A stretch of DNA of 50,093 bases, from positions 1-50,093 of the forward strand of contig JAGCOF010000057.1 in the NCBI GenBank assembly GCA_017645585.1, in the 5' to 3' direction. Position numbers and translations under genes: made by a program. This document shows positions 23,530 through 30,933 of the stretch, one piece after another. Position 1 is the first letter of the stretch; each line of letters begins with the position of its first letter. The notes under the pieces are model-generated. The model saw only the letters and a list, made by a program, of their open reading frames with translations. It made no database searches and had not been told where the DNA came from. The DNA comes from Bacteroidales bacterium (GTDB taxonomy: Bacteria > Bacteroidota > Bacteroidia > Bacteroidales > P3).

Positions 23530-24801
23530 TTATTTACATGGGACGATGATTTGTTCGGTGGTGCGGCTGCGCTGCTCGAGGAGGATGGGGCGGCCGGCGA
23601 CGATGCGGTCGATCACCTGCTGTGTGTAGTAGCGGATGGTGATGAGTTGCAGGTTTTCATTGTAACGCACACGGAACATGCTCTTTAGGCGCTCTATCAG
23701 CACCCCGATACGCTGCGGATTGTTGTCCACGCAGATGGAGAAGCTCAGGGCCGAGTTCTGCATCAGGTTCACCCTGATACCAAGCTCGTTAAGCAATCCG
23801 AAGATGACCTGCAGGTTGTCCTCGGCGATGAAGGAGTAGTCGCGCGGCAGGATGGAGAGCAGTATTTGGTCGTTCTTGAAGATGTAGAGTGGCGTTTCAG
23901 GGCTGATAGTATGATAGTTGCCAACGGCAGAACCCTCGCTGTCGGGGGTGATGAAGGAGCGGATGTAGAGTGGGATGTTCTTGTTTTGGATGGGCTTCAC
24001 CGTCTTGGGGTGGATGACCGAGGCGCCGTAGTAGGCCAACTCGATGGCTTCGTTGTAGGGTATCTGGTTGATTTTGACGGTGTCGTTGAAGAACTTGGGG
24101 TCGGCGTTGAGGAAGCCCGGCACGTCCTTCCAGATGGTGACGCTCTCGGCATCAAGGCAGTAGGCTAGGATGGCGGCCGTGTAGTCGGAGCCCTCGCGGC
24201 CGAGGGTGGTTGTCTGACCGTTGGCGGTGCCGCCGATGAAGCCCTGCGTCAAGATAACATGGCAGGAACCCTTAATTCTTAATTCTAAATTCTTGATTTC
24301 CTTCTCTGTGGCGCTCCAATCCACACGTCCTTCGCGGTAGTGGCTGTCGGTTTTGATCAGTTGGCGTGCGTCGGCCCACAAGGTATTTATTCCAAGCGAG
24401 TTGAGGTAGGTGGCGATGATGGTGGTCGAGAGCAGTTCGCCGTGACTGACCACCTGGTCGTAATTGTAATTGTAGTGCTCCACGTTGGGTGGCAGGGTGG
24501 CGCAGAGGTGGTCGAGGTCGGCCAGCAGGGCATCTATCTTATGCTGAACCTCCATGTTACCAGGCATTAACGCCGTGGCGATGCTGCGGTGATACTCCTC
24601 CAGCTGCTGCCGAAAAACCGTCGTATCCTCCACTTTGGCCGCCCCAGGAACCAACTTCTCCAGCAGGTTGGTTGTTTTGCCCATAGCAGAGACGACTACC
24701 ACCAAAGGCTCTGATTCCAAGTGTTTTTGCACTATCTGCGCCATATTGCGTACGGCGTCGGCGCTGTTGACGGACGCTCCTCCAAATTTATATACCTTCA
24801 T
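23530..24801 (-). CDS. lysC: Aspartate kinase
   Basis: The 423-residue product starts MKVYKFGGASV, the kinase signature, and has VVVVSAMGKTTNLLEKL, FIGGTANGQTTTLGREGSDYTA and ASVIHPKTVKPIQ. A C-terminal ACT-like region (about 310-400) carries DYSFIAEDNLQVIFGLL and probably binds the feedback inhibitor. It is a monofunctional aspartokinase for Lys, Thr and Met synthesis. A heptamer tract at 24271-24300 encodes residues about 168-177, in the loop before the conserved ILTQGFIGG segment. The gene is 11 bases after smpB. Confidence 0.93.
   Translation of the reverse strand: MKVYKFGGASVNSADAVRNMAQIVQKHLESEPLVVVVSAMGKTTNLLEKLVPGAAKVEDTTVFRQQLEEYHRSIATALMPGNMEVQHKIDALLADLDHLCATLPPNVEHYNYNYDQVVSHGELLSTTIIATYLNSLGINTLWADARQLIKTDSHYREGRVDWSATEKEIKNLELRIKGSCHVILTQGFIGGTANGQTTTLGREGSDYTAAILAYCLDAESVTIWKDVPGFLNADPKFFNDTVKINQIPYNEAIELAYYGASVIHPKTVKPIQNKNIPLYIRSFITPDSEGSAVGNYHTISPETPLYIFKNDQILLSILPRDYSFIAEDNLQVIFGLLNELGIRVNLMQNSALSFSICVDNNPQRIGVLIERLKSMFRVRYNENLQLITIRYYTQQVIDRIVAGRPILLEQRSRTTEQIIVPCK
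24271..24300. repeat. In-frame heptamer tract (CTTAATT units) in lysC
   Basis: Units CTTAATT, CTTAATT, CTAAATT and CTTGATT, then TC. On the gene strand the peptide is EIKNLELRIKG, AT-rich in an otherwise GC-rich gene. Confidence 0.85.
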
Positions 24802-24812
24802 AACTCAAGCAA

Positions 24813-25265
24813 TTAAGCAAGTTCCCGTTCCATATCGCGGCGCGAGTCCTTGGCCTTGATGGTCTCGCGCTTGTCGTAGTGGTGTTTGCCCTTGGCGAGG
24901 GCGATGGTCAGTTTGGCGTAGCCCTGGGGGTTGACGAAGAGCAGTTCGGGCACGATGGTGTAGCCGCGCTCCTTGATTTTGATTTGCAACTTGCGCAGTT
25001 CACGGCGGTTGAGCAGCAGCTTGCGGTCGCGCTTGGCGGTGTGGCCCCAATAGCTGCCGAACTTATACTCCGAGATGTGCATATCCCTTACAAACAGCTC
25101 GTTGCCCACGAAGGTACACCAGGCATCGTTGAGGTTGGCCTTGCCCTCGCGGATGCTCTTGATCTCGCTGCCCATCAGCACCAGGCCGGCGGTGTACTCG
25201 TCCATCAGGAAGTACTCATACGCCGCCCGCTTGTTCTTTATCTCGATGATATTCTTCTTTTCCAT
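24813..25265 (-). CDS. smpB: SsrA-binding protein SmpB
   Basis: The 150-residue product has [20 protein letters not shown], then [20 protein letters not shown] and KLLLNRREL, and ends in the basic tail [14 protein letters not shown]. SmpB brings tmRNA to stalled ribosomes. Length and motifs are complete. No tmRNA gene is visible nearby. The 79 bases between this start and the next gene (25266-25344) hold nothing recognisable. Confidence 0.96.
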   Translation of the reverse strand: MEKKNIIEIKNKRAAYEYFLMDEYTAGLVLMGSEIKSIREGKANLNDAWCTFVGNELFVRDMHISEYKFGSYWGHTAKRDRKLLLNRRELRKLQIKIKERGYTIVPELLFVNPQGYAKLTIALAKGKHHYDKRETIKAKDSRRDMERELA

Positions 25266-25344
25266 GCCTTTACAACGAATCTTATTGGGAATTATTGTAT
25301 TGATGTAGAACTTTTAACTCGTCAGCCCACTAGAACTATTTTAT

Positions 25345-27330
25345 TTATTCGTAATACTCAATCTGTCTTTCTTGAATTCTCATGACAACCAGAGATTGTT
25401 CGTCAGTCCCTTCGGAGCGCACACGTTTCACCCAGTTCCCGTGGGAATCGTATTCGAATTGGTAGCGGACAATCTTGTATGGTTGGTCCTTTTTTTTGTA
25501 GGCGACATGTTCCACCAGATTGCCTTGTTCGTCATAGGCAAATTCTTCCATAACAACCATGCTGTAGTAGAATAGGGCATCGTTGAGAAGATAGTTTCCT
25601 AGCAGGGCCTCCTTCTTCACTATCCTCCCGGCGGAATCGTAGGTGGTTTGGATGTGACGGTCGAAAGTTTTCTGTGTGCCGCGGACATCATAGTGCTTGT
25701 ATTCGATCTCTCTTCCGGCACTATCGTATTGGTAATAAGTGTCCCATCCGCTGGGCTTCCAGTCGCCGATGGAATACTTGCGGATCAATCGATGCTGGTC
25801 ATCATATTCATATCCTTGGCTTGCTTTGAAACCCTTGCAGTTGCAATTTTTGTAACGCTTACAGTCTCCTTCGAAAATCATGTTGTTCTGGTCGTCATAC
25901 ACAAAAGCATCATCCCGGTTGTCTGTCAGATGCGCCACTTTGTTGCCTCGCTCATCGTAGCAATAGGTGTCCACGGTAAGCTTTTTACCATTCCTTCGTT
26001 CTTCCACTCGCACGGGTTTACCTTCGTCATTGAGAGTGATTTCTTTTTCCAAAAAAAGTTTGTCGTCCCAATAATGGGTCGATACTTTTGCCAAATGTCC
26101 GTTTTCGTCATACTCGAAAGAGTTCTCGCTATTATAGTATTCTTCAATGACATGGTGCAAACGGCCATCGGAATCAAAGACATAAAAGGCTATTGTGTCT
26201 GTGGAGTCATGGCCATGAATATCTGTCCGAGGAGGGGTGGTGACCATGAAACGGGACATCAGCCCTGTTGGGGAAAATTTCCAGGTTTGTTGGTTGGCAG
26301 GAGAATACTCGGAGGCATTGCCTTTTTTCAGCACACCGGTTTCCATGACCGACTTGACAGCCCCCTTCAGCGAGATCTCCATCTCCAATTGTTTGTATGG
26401 TCCATAAAGATTAAATTCTTTATAAGGCTCCTCGTCGACATATTCTGTTTTCTGTCGTGCCAAAACGGGCCCTGCTGGAGTACCGGCAGAATCAGGGTAG
26501 ACGTTCTCAATATTTTTAAAGCGGCTACCACGTTGAGTATCTGTCTTCTTGTCCCCTTTGACGATTTCTCTCACGTCGTTGTGCAGCTTTTCGTAGTCGA
26601 TGTTTTCCTTATAGGTGTATTCGTACATGGAGCCTTGCCATTCGCCTTTCTCTGTTGAGATGCATTTCTCCATGATGTAGTCGAAGGGCATGTCCGTCCC
26701 ATGGAACATAATCAGATGCAGACGGTAAAGCTGGTCTTTGTCGCTGCCGTCGGGATGGGTGTTGTAAACATAGTAAACGACCTTGGTGAAACTGGTGGAG
26801 AAACGGTCCTTCGGCAACTCGTCGTACCATTCGTATCCCCAGACATTGAGGGTATCCACTTTGAAGAAATCGAAATTGAAATAGTGGCATAGCTCATATT
26901 CACAAGGCAGTTTGTCTTTCTTGTGGGCTTTGTATAGCAAGGCTCTGTTCTTGGCGGCGTCGGCGTATTGTCCCATTCCCGAATAGCAGACAATTTTGTT
27001 GCGGATGGCGTAATAGTCGGTTTCCGGTTTCATCAAGTCGAGCATCTCCTCGTTGAGTTTCAACGCCTCCGCGAAGTTCTCTTGAAACCGATAGAACATT
27101 TCAAGCATATAGGTTGTACCGTAATATTCGGCCGTGGCATCTTTGAATTCCTGACTCTTATCTGCAGGCAGGCTTTGCCAACGGTGTTTGGCGTATTGGT
27201 AGGCCTCTTCATACAGGCTTGATTGCCATAAGCTGTCAATATGCTGTTCGTGTGGGCCGCTTTGTGCGTGGATAGCCCGTGGCAGAATCACGGAGGCAAT
27301 GGTCAGTAGCAGGATGAATGCTTGTTTCAT
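25345..27330 (-). CDS. Exported YD-repeat-like protein
   Basis: Start at 27330 gives a signal peptide (MKQAFILLLTIASVILPRA, ending HAQ); an ATG nine codons earlier (27357) is possible. The 661-residue product has a helical, TPR-like first part (about 30-150) and, from about residue 370, many short strand repeats of the YD/RHS type: YDENGHLAKV, YDERGNKVAHL, YDDQHRLIRKY, YDSAGREIEY, YDSAGRIVKK and YDEQGNLVEH. RHS-like strands form shells or surface scaffolds. No toxin domain or Rhs core motif follows the last repeat, so it is not an obvious polymorphic toxin. Confidence 0.75.
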   Translation of the reverse strand: MKQAFILLLTIASVILPRAIHAQSGPHEQHIDSLWQSSLYEEAYQYAKHRWQSLPADKSQEFKDATAEYYGTTYMLEMFYRFQENFAEALKLNEEMLDLMKPETDYYAIRNKIVCYSGMGQYADAAKNRALLYKAHKKDKLPCEYELCHYFNFDFFKVDTLNVWGYEWYDELPKDRFSTSFTKVVYYVYNTHPDGSDKDQLYRLHLIMFHGTDMPFDYIMEKCISTEKGEWQGSMYEYTYKENIDYEKLHNDVREIVKGDKKTDTQRGSRFKNIENVYPDSAGTPAGPVLARQKTEYVDEEPYKEFNLYGPYKQLEMEISLKGAVKSVMETGVLKKGNASEYSPANQQTWKFSPTGLMSRFMVTTPPRTDIHGHDSTDTIAFYVFDSDGRLHHVIEEYYNSENSFEYDENGHLAKVSTHYWDDKLFLEKEITLNDEGKPVRVEERRNGKKLTVDTYCYDERGNKVAHLTDNRDDAFVYDDQNNMIFEGDCKRYKNCNCKGFKASQGYEYDDQHRLIRKYSIGDWKPSGWDTYYQYDSAGREIEYKHYDVRGTQKTFDRHIQTTYDSAGRIVKKEALLGNYLLNDALFYYSMVVMEEFAYDEQGNLVEHVAYKKKDQPYKIVRYQFEYDSHGNWVKRVRSEGTDEQSLVVMRIQERQIEYYE

Positions 27331-27376
27331 GGTATTTGGTGTATTTCTATTCTTCATTTTTTCGGATCTCTTGCGC

Positions 27377-28378
27377 TCACGCTAATTGGTTACAAGTTCG
27401 CGTGGTATAGTGTTCTTTGATGCGGTCGAGGAGGGTGTCGAGGTCGGCGAGGGTAGTGGTGCTGACGAGGGCGAGGCGGTAGGGCTTGAAGTTGTATAAC
27501 CCCTTGAAGTAGTTGCCGTAGTGTTTGCGCATCTCGAAAATGGCGGTGCGCTCGCCTTTGAATTCCACCGCCATGTGGAGGTGGCGGCGGCAGACGTCGA
27601 CACGCTCGGCAACGGTAATCTCCCGTTCCGGTTCACCGCGGAAGGCCCGCTGGCATTGCTCAAAGATCCAGGGGTTGCCGATGGCGGCGCGGCCGATGAG
27701 AAGGCCGTCGACACCGTAATACCTCTTGCTCTCAATGGCTTGCGCTGCGGTGGTGATGTCGCCGTTGCCGAGGATGGGGATGTGTATGCGGGGGTTGTTC
27801 TTCACCTCGCCGATGAGTGTCCAATCGGCTGTTCCACTATACATCTGAGTCTTAGTGCGTCCGTGGATGCTGAGGGCGGCGATGCCGGTGTCTTGCAGCG
27901 CTTCGGCAAAGTCGGTTATCTTCATGGAATCAGCGCTGTAGCCCAAGCGGGTCTTCACGGTGACGGGCAGATGTGCACGTTTGACGAGTGAAGTGGTGAT
28001 TCCAAGCATCTTAGGTATGTCTTGCAGGATTCCTGAACCAGCTCCTTTGCCGGCCACTTTGCGCACGGGGCAGCCCCAATTGATGTCGATGAAATCGGGC
28101 TCGGCCTTTTCGACCACCTCGAGGCAGCGCAGCAGCTCCTCTTCGTTGGCGCCAAATATCTGTATGCCAATGGGGTGCTGCTCTTCGGTGAAGCGCATCT
28201 TGCGGAGGCTTTTCTCGGCGTCGCGGTTGAGGGCCTCGCTGGCGATGAACTCGGTGATGAGCAGGTCGGCGCCGAACTCCTTGCAGAGCTGACGGAAGGG
28301 CAGGTCGGTGATGTCGTCCATTGGCGAGAGGCCTATGAGACAAGGTGAGGGGTGAGAGGTGAAAGGGGAGAGGTTCAT
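27377..28378 (-). CDS. tRNA-dihydrouridine synthase
   Basis: The 333-residue FMN enzyme has the start motif LSPMDDITDLPFRQL, the catalytic signature NWGCPVRKVAGKGAGSGIL (Cys103), VTVKTRLGY, IHGRTK and GLLIGRAAIGNPWIF. It reduces uridine in tRNA D-loops with NADPH. Which Dus subfamily it is was not decided. The first 12 residues (MNLSPFTSHPSP) come from a heptamer repeat tract and extend the normal start. The YolD-like gene ends 3 bases upstream of it. Confidence 0.93.
   Translation of the reverse strand: MNLSPFTSHPSPCLIGLSPMDDITDLPFRQLCKEFGADLLITEFIASEALNRDAEKSLRKMRFTEEQHPIGIQIFGANEEELLRCLEVVEKAEPDFIDINWGCPVRKVAGKGAGSGILQDIPKMLGITTSLVKRAHLPVTVKTRLGYSADSMKITDFAEALQDTGIAALSIHGRTKTQMYSGTADWTLIGEVKNNPRIHIPILGNGDITTAAQAIESKRYYGVDGLLIGRAAIGNPWIFEQCQRAFRGEPEREITVAERVDVCRRHLHMAVEFKGERTAIFEMRKHYGNYFKGLYNFKPYRLALVSTTTLADLDTLLDRIKEHYTTRTCNQLA
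28343..28375. repeat. Heptamer tract forming the N-terminus of the dus gene
   Basis: Units AGGTGAG, GGGTGAG, AGGTGAA and AGGGGAG, then AGGTT. On the gene strand this is CTCACCT-type repeat immediately after the ATG at 28376-28378. It overlaps the first codons, so the start codon may have been provided by the repeat's flank. Confidence 0.85.
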
Positions 28379-28381
28379 GGG

Positions 28382-28600
28382 TTATTCTTCGTCAAGGGGT
28401 TCGTTGTAAAGGCTTTGCATCATGTCGTCGTCGAAGTAGAGCTGTTCGTCGGGTTGCTCGGCGGCGCGGCGGATGGCAGCCCCGAGGCCTGTGAGGGCGG
28501 CGAAGGGTGAGAATTGTCCGGCGCGCCCCTCCATGCTCATGCGTGGATAGTGTGTCGACACGTGGTGCGGCAAATTGATTATGTCCTCATAGTCACTCAT
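28382..28600 (-). CDS. YolD-like small protein
   Basis: The 72-residue protein contains MSDYEDIINLPHHVST, HYPRMSMEGRAGQFSPFAALTG, the core of the YolD-like family. In Bacillus, YolD-type genes precede UvrX-type Y-family polymerases on prophages and elements and are LexA controlled. Here it directly follows such a polymerase gene on the same strand, 16 bases apart, with a heptamer tract in the spacer. A role as accessory or inhibitor of the polymerase is inferred from this pairing. Confidence 0.75.
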   Translation of the reverse strand: MSDYEDIINLPHHVSTHYPRMSMEGRAGQFSPFAALTGLGAAIRRAAEQPDEQLYFDDDMMQSLYNEPLDEE

Positions 28601-28616
28601 AACTTTTAACTCTTAA
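28599..28616. repeat. Heptamer tract between polymerase and YolD-like genes
   Basis: AACTTTT and AACTCTT followed by AACTAC, a short tract of about two and a half units. It covers the 16-base spacer and reaches the stop codon of the polymerase gene. Confidence 0.6.
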
Positions 28617-30113
28617 CTACGCCTTGTGTCCTCCGATTTGGCGGTTGCGGTCGCGGGCGGTGGCCCCCTCTTCGAGGTTCATGCCTTTGAGGATGGCGTT
28701 CTTGCTGAATTTCCGTTTGATAGTGAGTACGGCCTCCTGCATGCGGCGCTCCTTGTCGAGGGCCTTTTGTTCGGCTTCGCGTTGACGGGCCAGCGCTTCG
28801 TAGTCGGCAAACATGTCGAGTTGTTCGGCAGGCGCGTTGGCGGTCACCTTCTCCTCGTCAACCACCTGGTTTACAACGATGGTGAGCCTTCGCACCAGCA
28901 ACTTGGGGTTCACCGCCTGGTCGAAGAGCTGCATGGCGGTTTCGGTGATGAGGCGTGCCGACGAGGTGGGGTAGGGGAGGGTGGCGCCGCCGTGGGCGGG
29001 TTTGGGGGCCGGGCGGCCGTAGTAGTCGCTGACCACCTCGCCGGTGTAAGTGTCTTGTTTCAGGCTCGCTGTGTCGTAGTTGACGAAGATGCTCACCTGA
29101 TGTGCCACCATGTGGAGGCTCACCAGCTTGAGGGCCATCGCGTCGGCCATCTCGCGCATCACGATGCGGGCTTTCCCGTAGGGGTAGGGTTCGGAGAGCA
29201 CCTGTCCCGAGCTGAAGGAGTTGCTTTTGGGGCGGTAGGCCTTGATGGCGGCTATCGTGCAGGGCTCCCACCCCCAGGCGTGGTCGATGAGCAGTTCGGC
29301 GTTGACGCCGAAGAGTTTATACAGCTGTTCCTCTTTCTCCAGCGAGCGGCGTGCCACGTCGCCCATCGTCTTCATGCCGCAGGCTTCGAGTTTGTGGGCG
29401 ATGCCGTGCCCCACGCGCCAGAAGTCGGTCAGCGGCCGGTGGTTCCACAGCAGGCGGCGGTAGCTCATCTCGTCGAGTTCGGCGATGCGCACGCCGTCCT
29501 TGTCGGCCGGTATGTGCTTGGCTACGATGTCCATAGCCACCTTGCAGAGGTAGAGGTTGGTGCCGATGCCGGCAGTGGCGGTGATGCCTGTCTCGCGCAG
29601 CACGTGGTTTACCATGCGGCGTGCCAGCTCGTGGGCCGTTATCTTGTATGTTCCCAGGTAGTTGGTGACATCCATAAACACCTCGTCGACCGAGTAGACA
29701 TGGATGTCCTCGGGGGCCACATACTTCATGTAGATGCTGTAGATGCGGGCGCTGTAGTTGATGTAGTAGGCCATGCGCGGCGGTGCCACATGGTAGGTGA
29801 CAGCCAGCTCGGGATGCGCCTGAAGTTCAGTGCTGTTGGCCGACTCACCGGTGAACTGTCCATAGGGGGCATTGCGGCGCCGCTGGGCGTTGATCTGTCG
29901 CACCCGTTGCACCACTTCGAACAGACGTGCACGTCCACCGATTCCGTATGCCTTGAGCGAGGGCGTCACCGCCAGGCAGATGGTTTTCTCGGTGCGGCTG
30001 AGATCGGCCACTACAAGGTTGGTTTCCAGAGGGTCCAATCCTCGTTCGACGCACTCGACGGAGGCGTAGAACGACTTGAGGTCGATGGCGATGTATTGGT
30101 GTTCGGCGAGCAT
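28617..30113 (-). CDS. Y-family DNA polymerase (UvrX/ImpB-like)
   Basis: The 498-residue product has the palm motifs IDLKSFYASVE (10-20) and VYSVDEVFMDV (about 139-149) with the catalytic acids Asp11, Asp143 and Glu144. The fingers segment is CLAVTPSLKAYGIGGRARL. A long insert at about 75-115 follows, and a clamp-binding motif QLDMF sits near residue 421. It is closer to the UvrX/UmuC-like subgroup associated with YolD than to chromosomal DinB. It would synthesise across damaged DNA and may be damage induced, but no clear SOS operator is seen. The basic C-terminal tail is typical for the subgroup. Confidence 0.9.
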   Translation of the reverse strand: MLAEHQYIAIDLKSFYASVECVERGLDPLETNLVVADLSRTEKTICLAVTPSLKAYGIGGRARLFEVVQRVRQINAQRRRNAPYGQFTGESANSTELQAHPELAVTYHVAPPRMAYYINYSARIYSIYMKYVAPEDIHVYSVDEVFMDVTNYLGTYKITAHELARRMVNHVLRETGITATAGIGTNLYLCKVAMDIVAKHIPADKDGVRIAELDEMSYRRLLWNHRPLTDFWRVGHGIAHKLEACGMKTMGDVARRSLEKEEQLYKLFGVNAELLIDHAWGWEPCTIAAIKAYRPKSNSFSSGQVLSEPYPYGKARIVMREMADAMALKLVSLHMVAHQVSIFVNYDTASLKQDTYTGEVVSDYYGRPAPKPAHGGATLPYPTSSARLITETAMQLFDQAVNPKLLVRRLTIVVNQVVDEEKVTANAPAEQLDMFADYEALARQREAEQKALDKERRMQEAVLTIKRKFSKNAILKGMNLEEGATARDRNRQIGGHKA

Positions 30114-30219
30114 ATTGAATGAAAAAATAACGCGGGGGTGGGATAAAAATTGTGCCGAGGGGATGCAGCTGTCAGTGGGGTGGAAGGCAGAAGTGGGTGC
30201 GGGTATGGAATATTTTTCG

Positions 30220-30227
30220 TATCTTTG
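30220..30227 (+). promoter_or_regulatory. -7 box (TATCTTTG) of cytidine deaminase
   Basis: TATCTTTG ends 23 bases before the ATG at 30251. The -33 position is GC-rich without TTTG. The gap 30114-30219 lies between divergent starts and otherwise holds nothing recognisable. Confidence 0.6.
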
Positions 30228-30250
30228 TGGTTGGAAAAAACGGCTAGATT

Positions 30251-30721
30251 ATGAACAAGCAACTGACAATCAATTATCAGGAATACGGTTCGATGGCCGA
30301 AATGCCTTCGGACGACCGAGAATTGCTGGAGCAGGCAGTGGGTGCCGCCCAGGGGGCCTATGCGCCATATTCGCAGTTCCATGTGGGTGCTGCGGTGCGG
30401 CTGGCCGACGGCCGTGTGGTTTGCGGCAGCAACCAGGAGAACGCCGCCTATCCGTCGGGCCTCTGTGCCGAGCGGACGGCCATCTTCGCCGCATCGGCCC
30501 AATATCCGCAGATGCGTGACTACACGGCCATTGCCATTGTGGGAATGGATGCCGAGGGTCGTCTCTGTGAAGCTTCGCCCTGTGGTGCCTGCCGTCAGGT
30601 GCTCGACGAGTATGAGCAGCAGCAGGGGCATCCGATGAGGGTTATCTGTTATGTGTCAGAGCGTTGTGTGAGGATTTTCTCCAGCGTAGGTGATTTGCTG
30701 CCGTTTGGCTTCAAATTTTAA
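30251..30721 (+). CDS. cdd: Cytidine deaminase
   Basis: The 156-residue product has the zinc site LCAERTAIF (Cys72, Glu74) and SPCGACRQVL (Cys111, Cys114), and the substrate region AYAPYSQFHVGAA and NQENAAYPSG. This is the small homotetrameric class of cytidine deaminase for pyrimidine salvage. The preceding YolD/polymerase unit is divergent. A weak terminator follows. Confidence 0.93.
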   Translation: MNKQLTINYQEYGSMAEMPSDDRELLEQAVGAAQGAYAPYSQFHVGAAVRLADGRVVCGSNQENAAYPSGLCAERTAIFAASAQYPQMRDYTAIAIVGMDAEGRLCEASPCGACRQVLDEYEQQQGHPMRVICYVSERCVRIFSSVGDLLPFGFKF

Positions 30722-30735
30722 GAAACAGGGTCGCC

Positions 30736-30759
30736 GGCACGACCTTTAGCGTGCCTTTT
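30736..30759 (+). terminator. Weak terminator after cdd
   Basis: GGCACG (30736-30741) and CGTGCC (30750-30755) with an 8-base loop, then TTTT. The 212-base gap to the next gene also contains the promoter at 30850-30880. Confidence 0.55.
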
Positions 30760-30849
30760 CGCTGTTGTCTCCGAGGTAAAATCGGCCATTGGTAAGTGTT
30801 GATTTCTTGTGGTTTACACTGCCAACGAGCGTGTCTTGGGAAAAAATAT

Positions 30850-30880
30850 TTTTCCATACGCTTTTTTCTTCGTATTTTTG
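30850..30880 (+). promoter_or_regulatory. Bacteroidota promoter of the ppiD-like gene
   Basis: TATTTTTG (30873-30880) as -7 box, with TTTT at 30850-30853 in the -33 position (19-base spacer). The leader to the ATG at 30934 is AT-rich. Confidence 0.65.
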
Positions 30881-30933
30881 CACGCTTTTATTAAAGAAAA
30901 TATAATAACAAAATAAACTAATAACTACAGAAA

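Noticed and set aside
28626-30122. Plus-strand open frame of 498 codons opposite the Y-family polymerase
   Set aside because: Exact antisense shadow of a well-supported gene; Val/Gly/His-rich without any motif.
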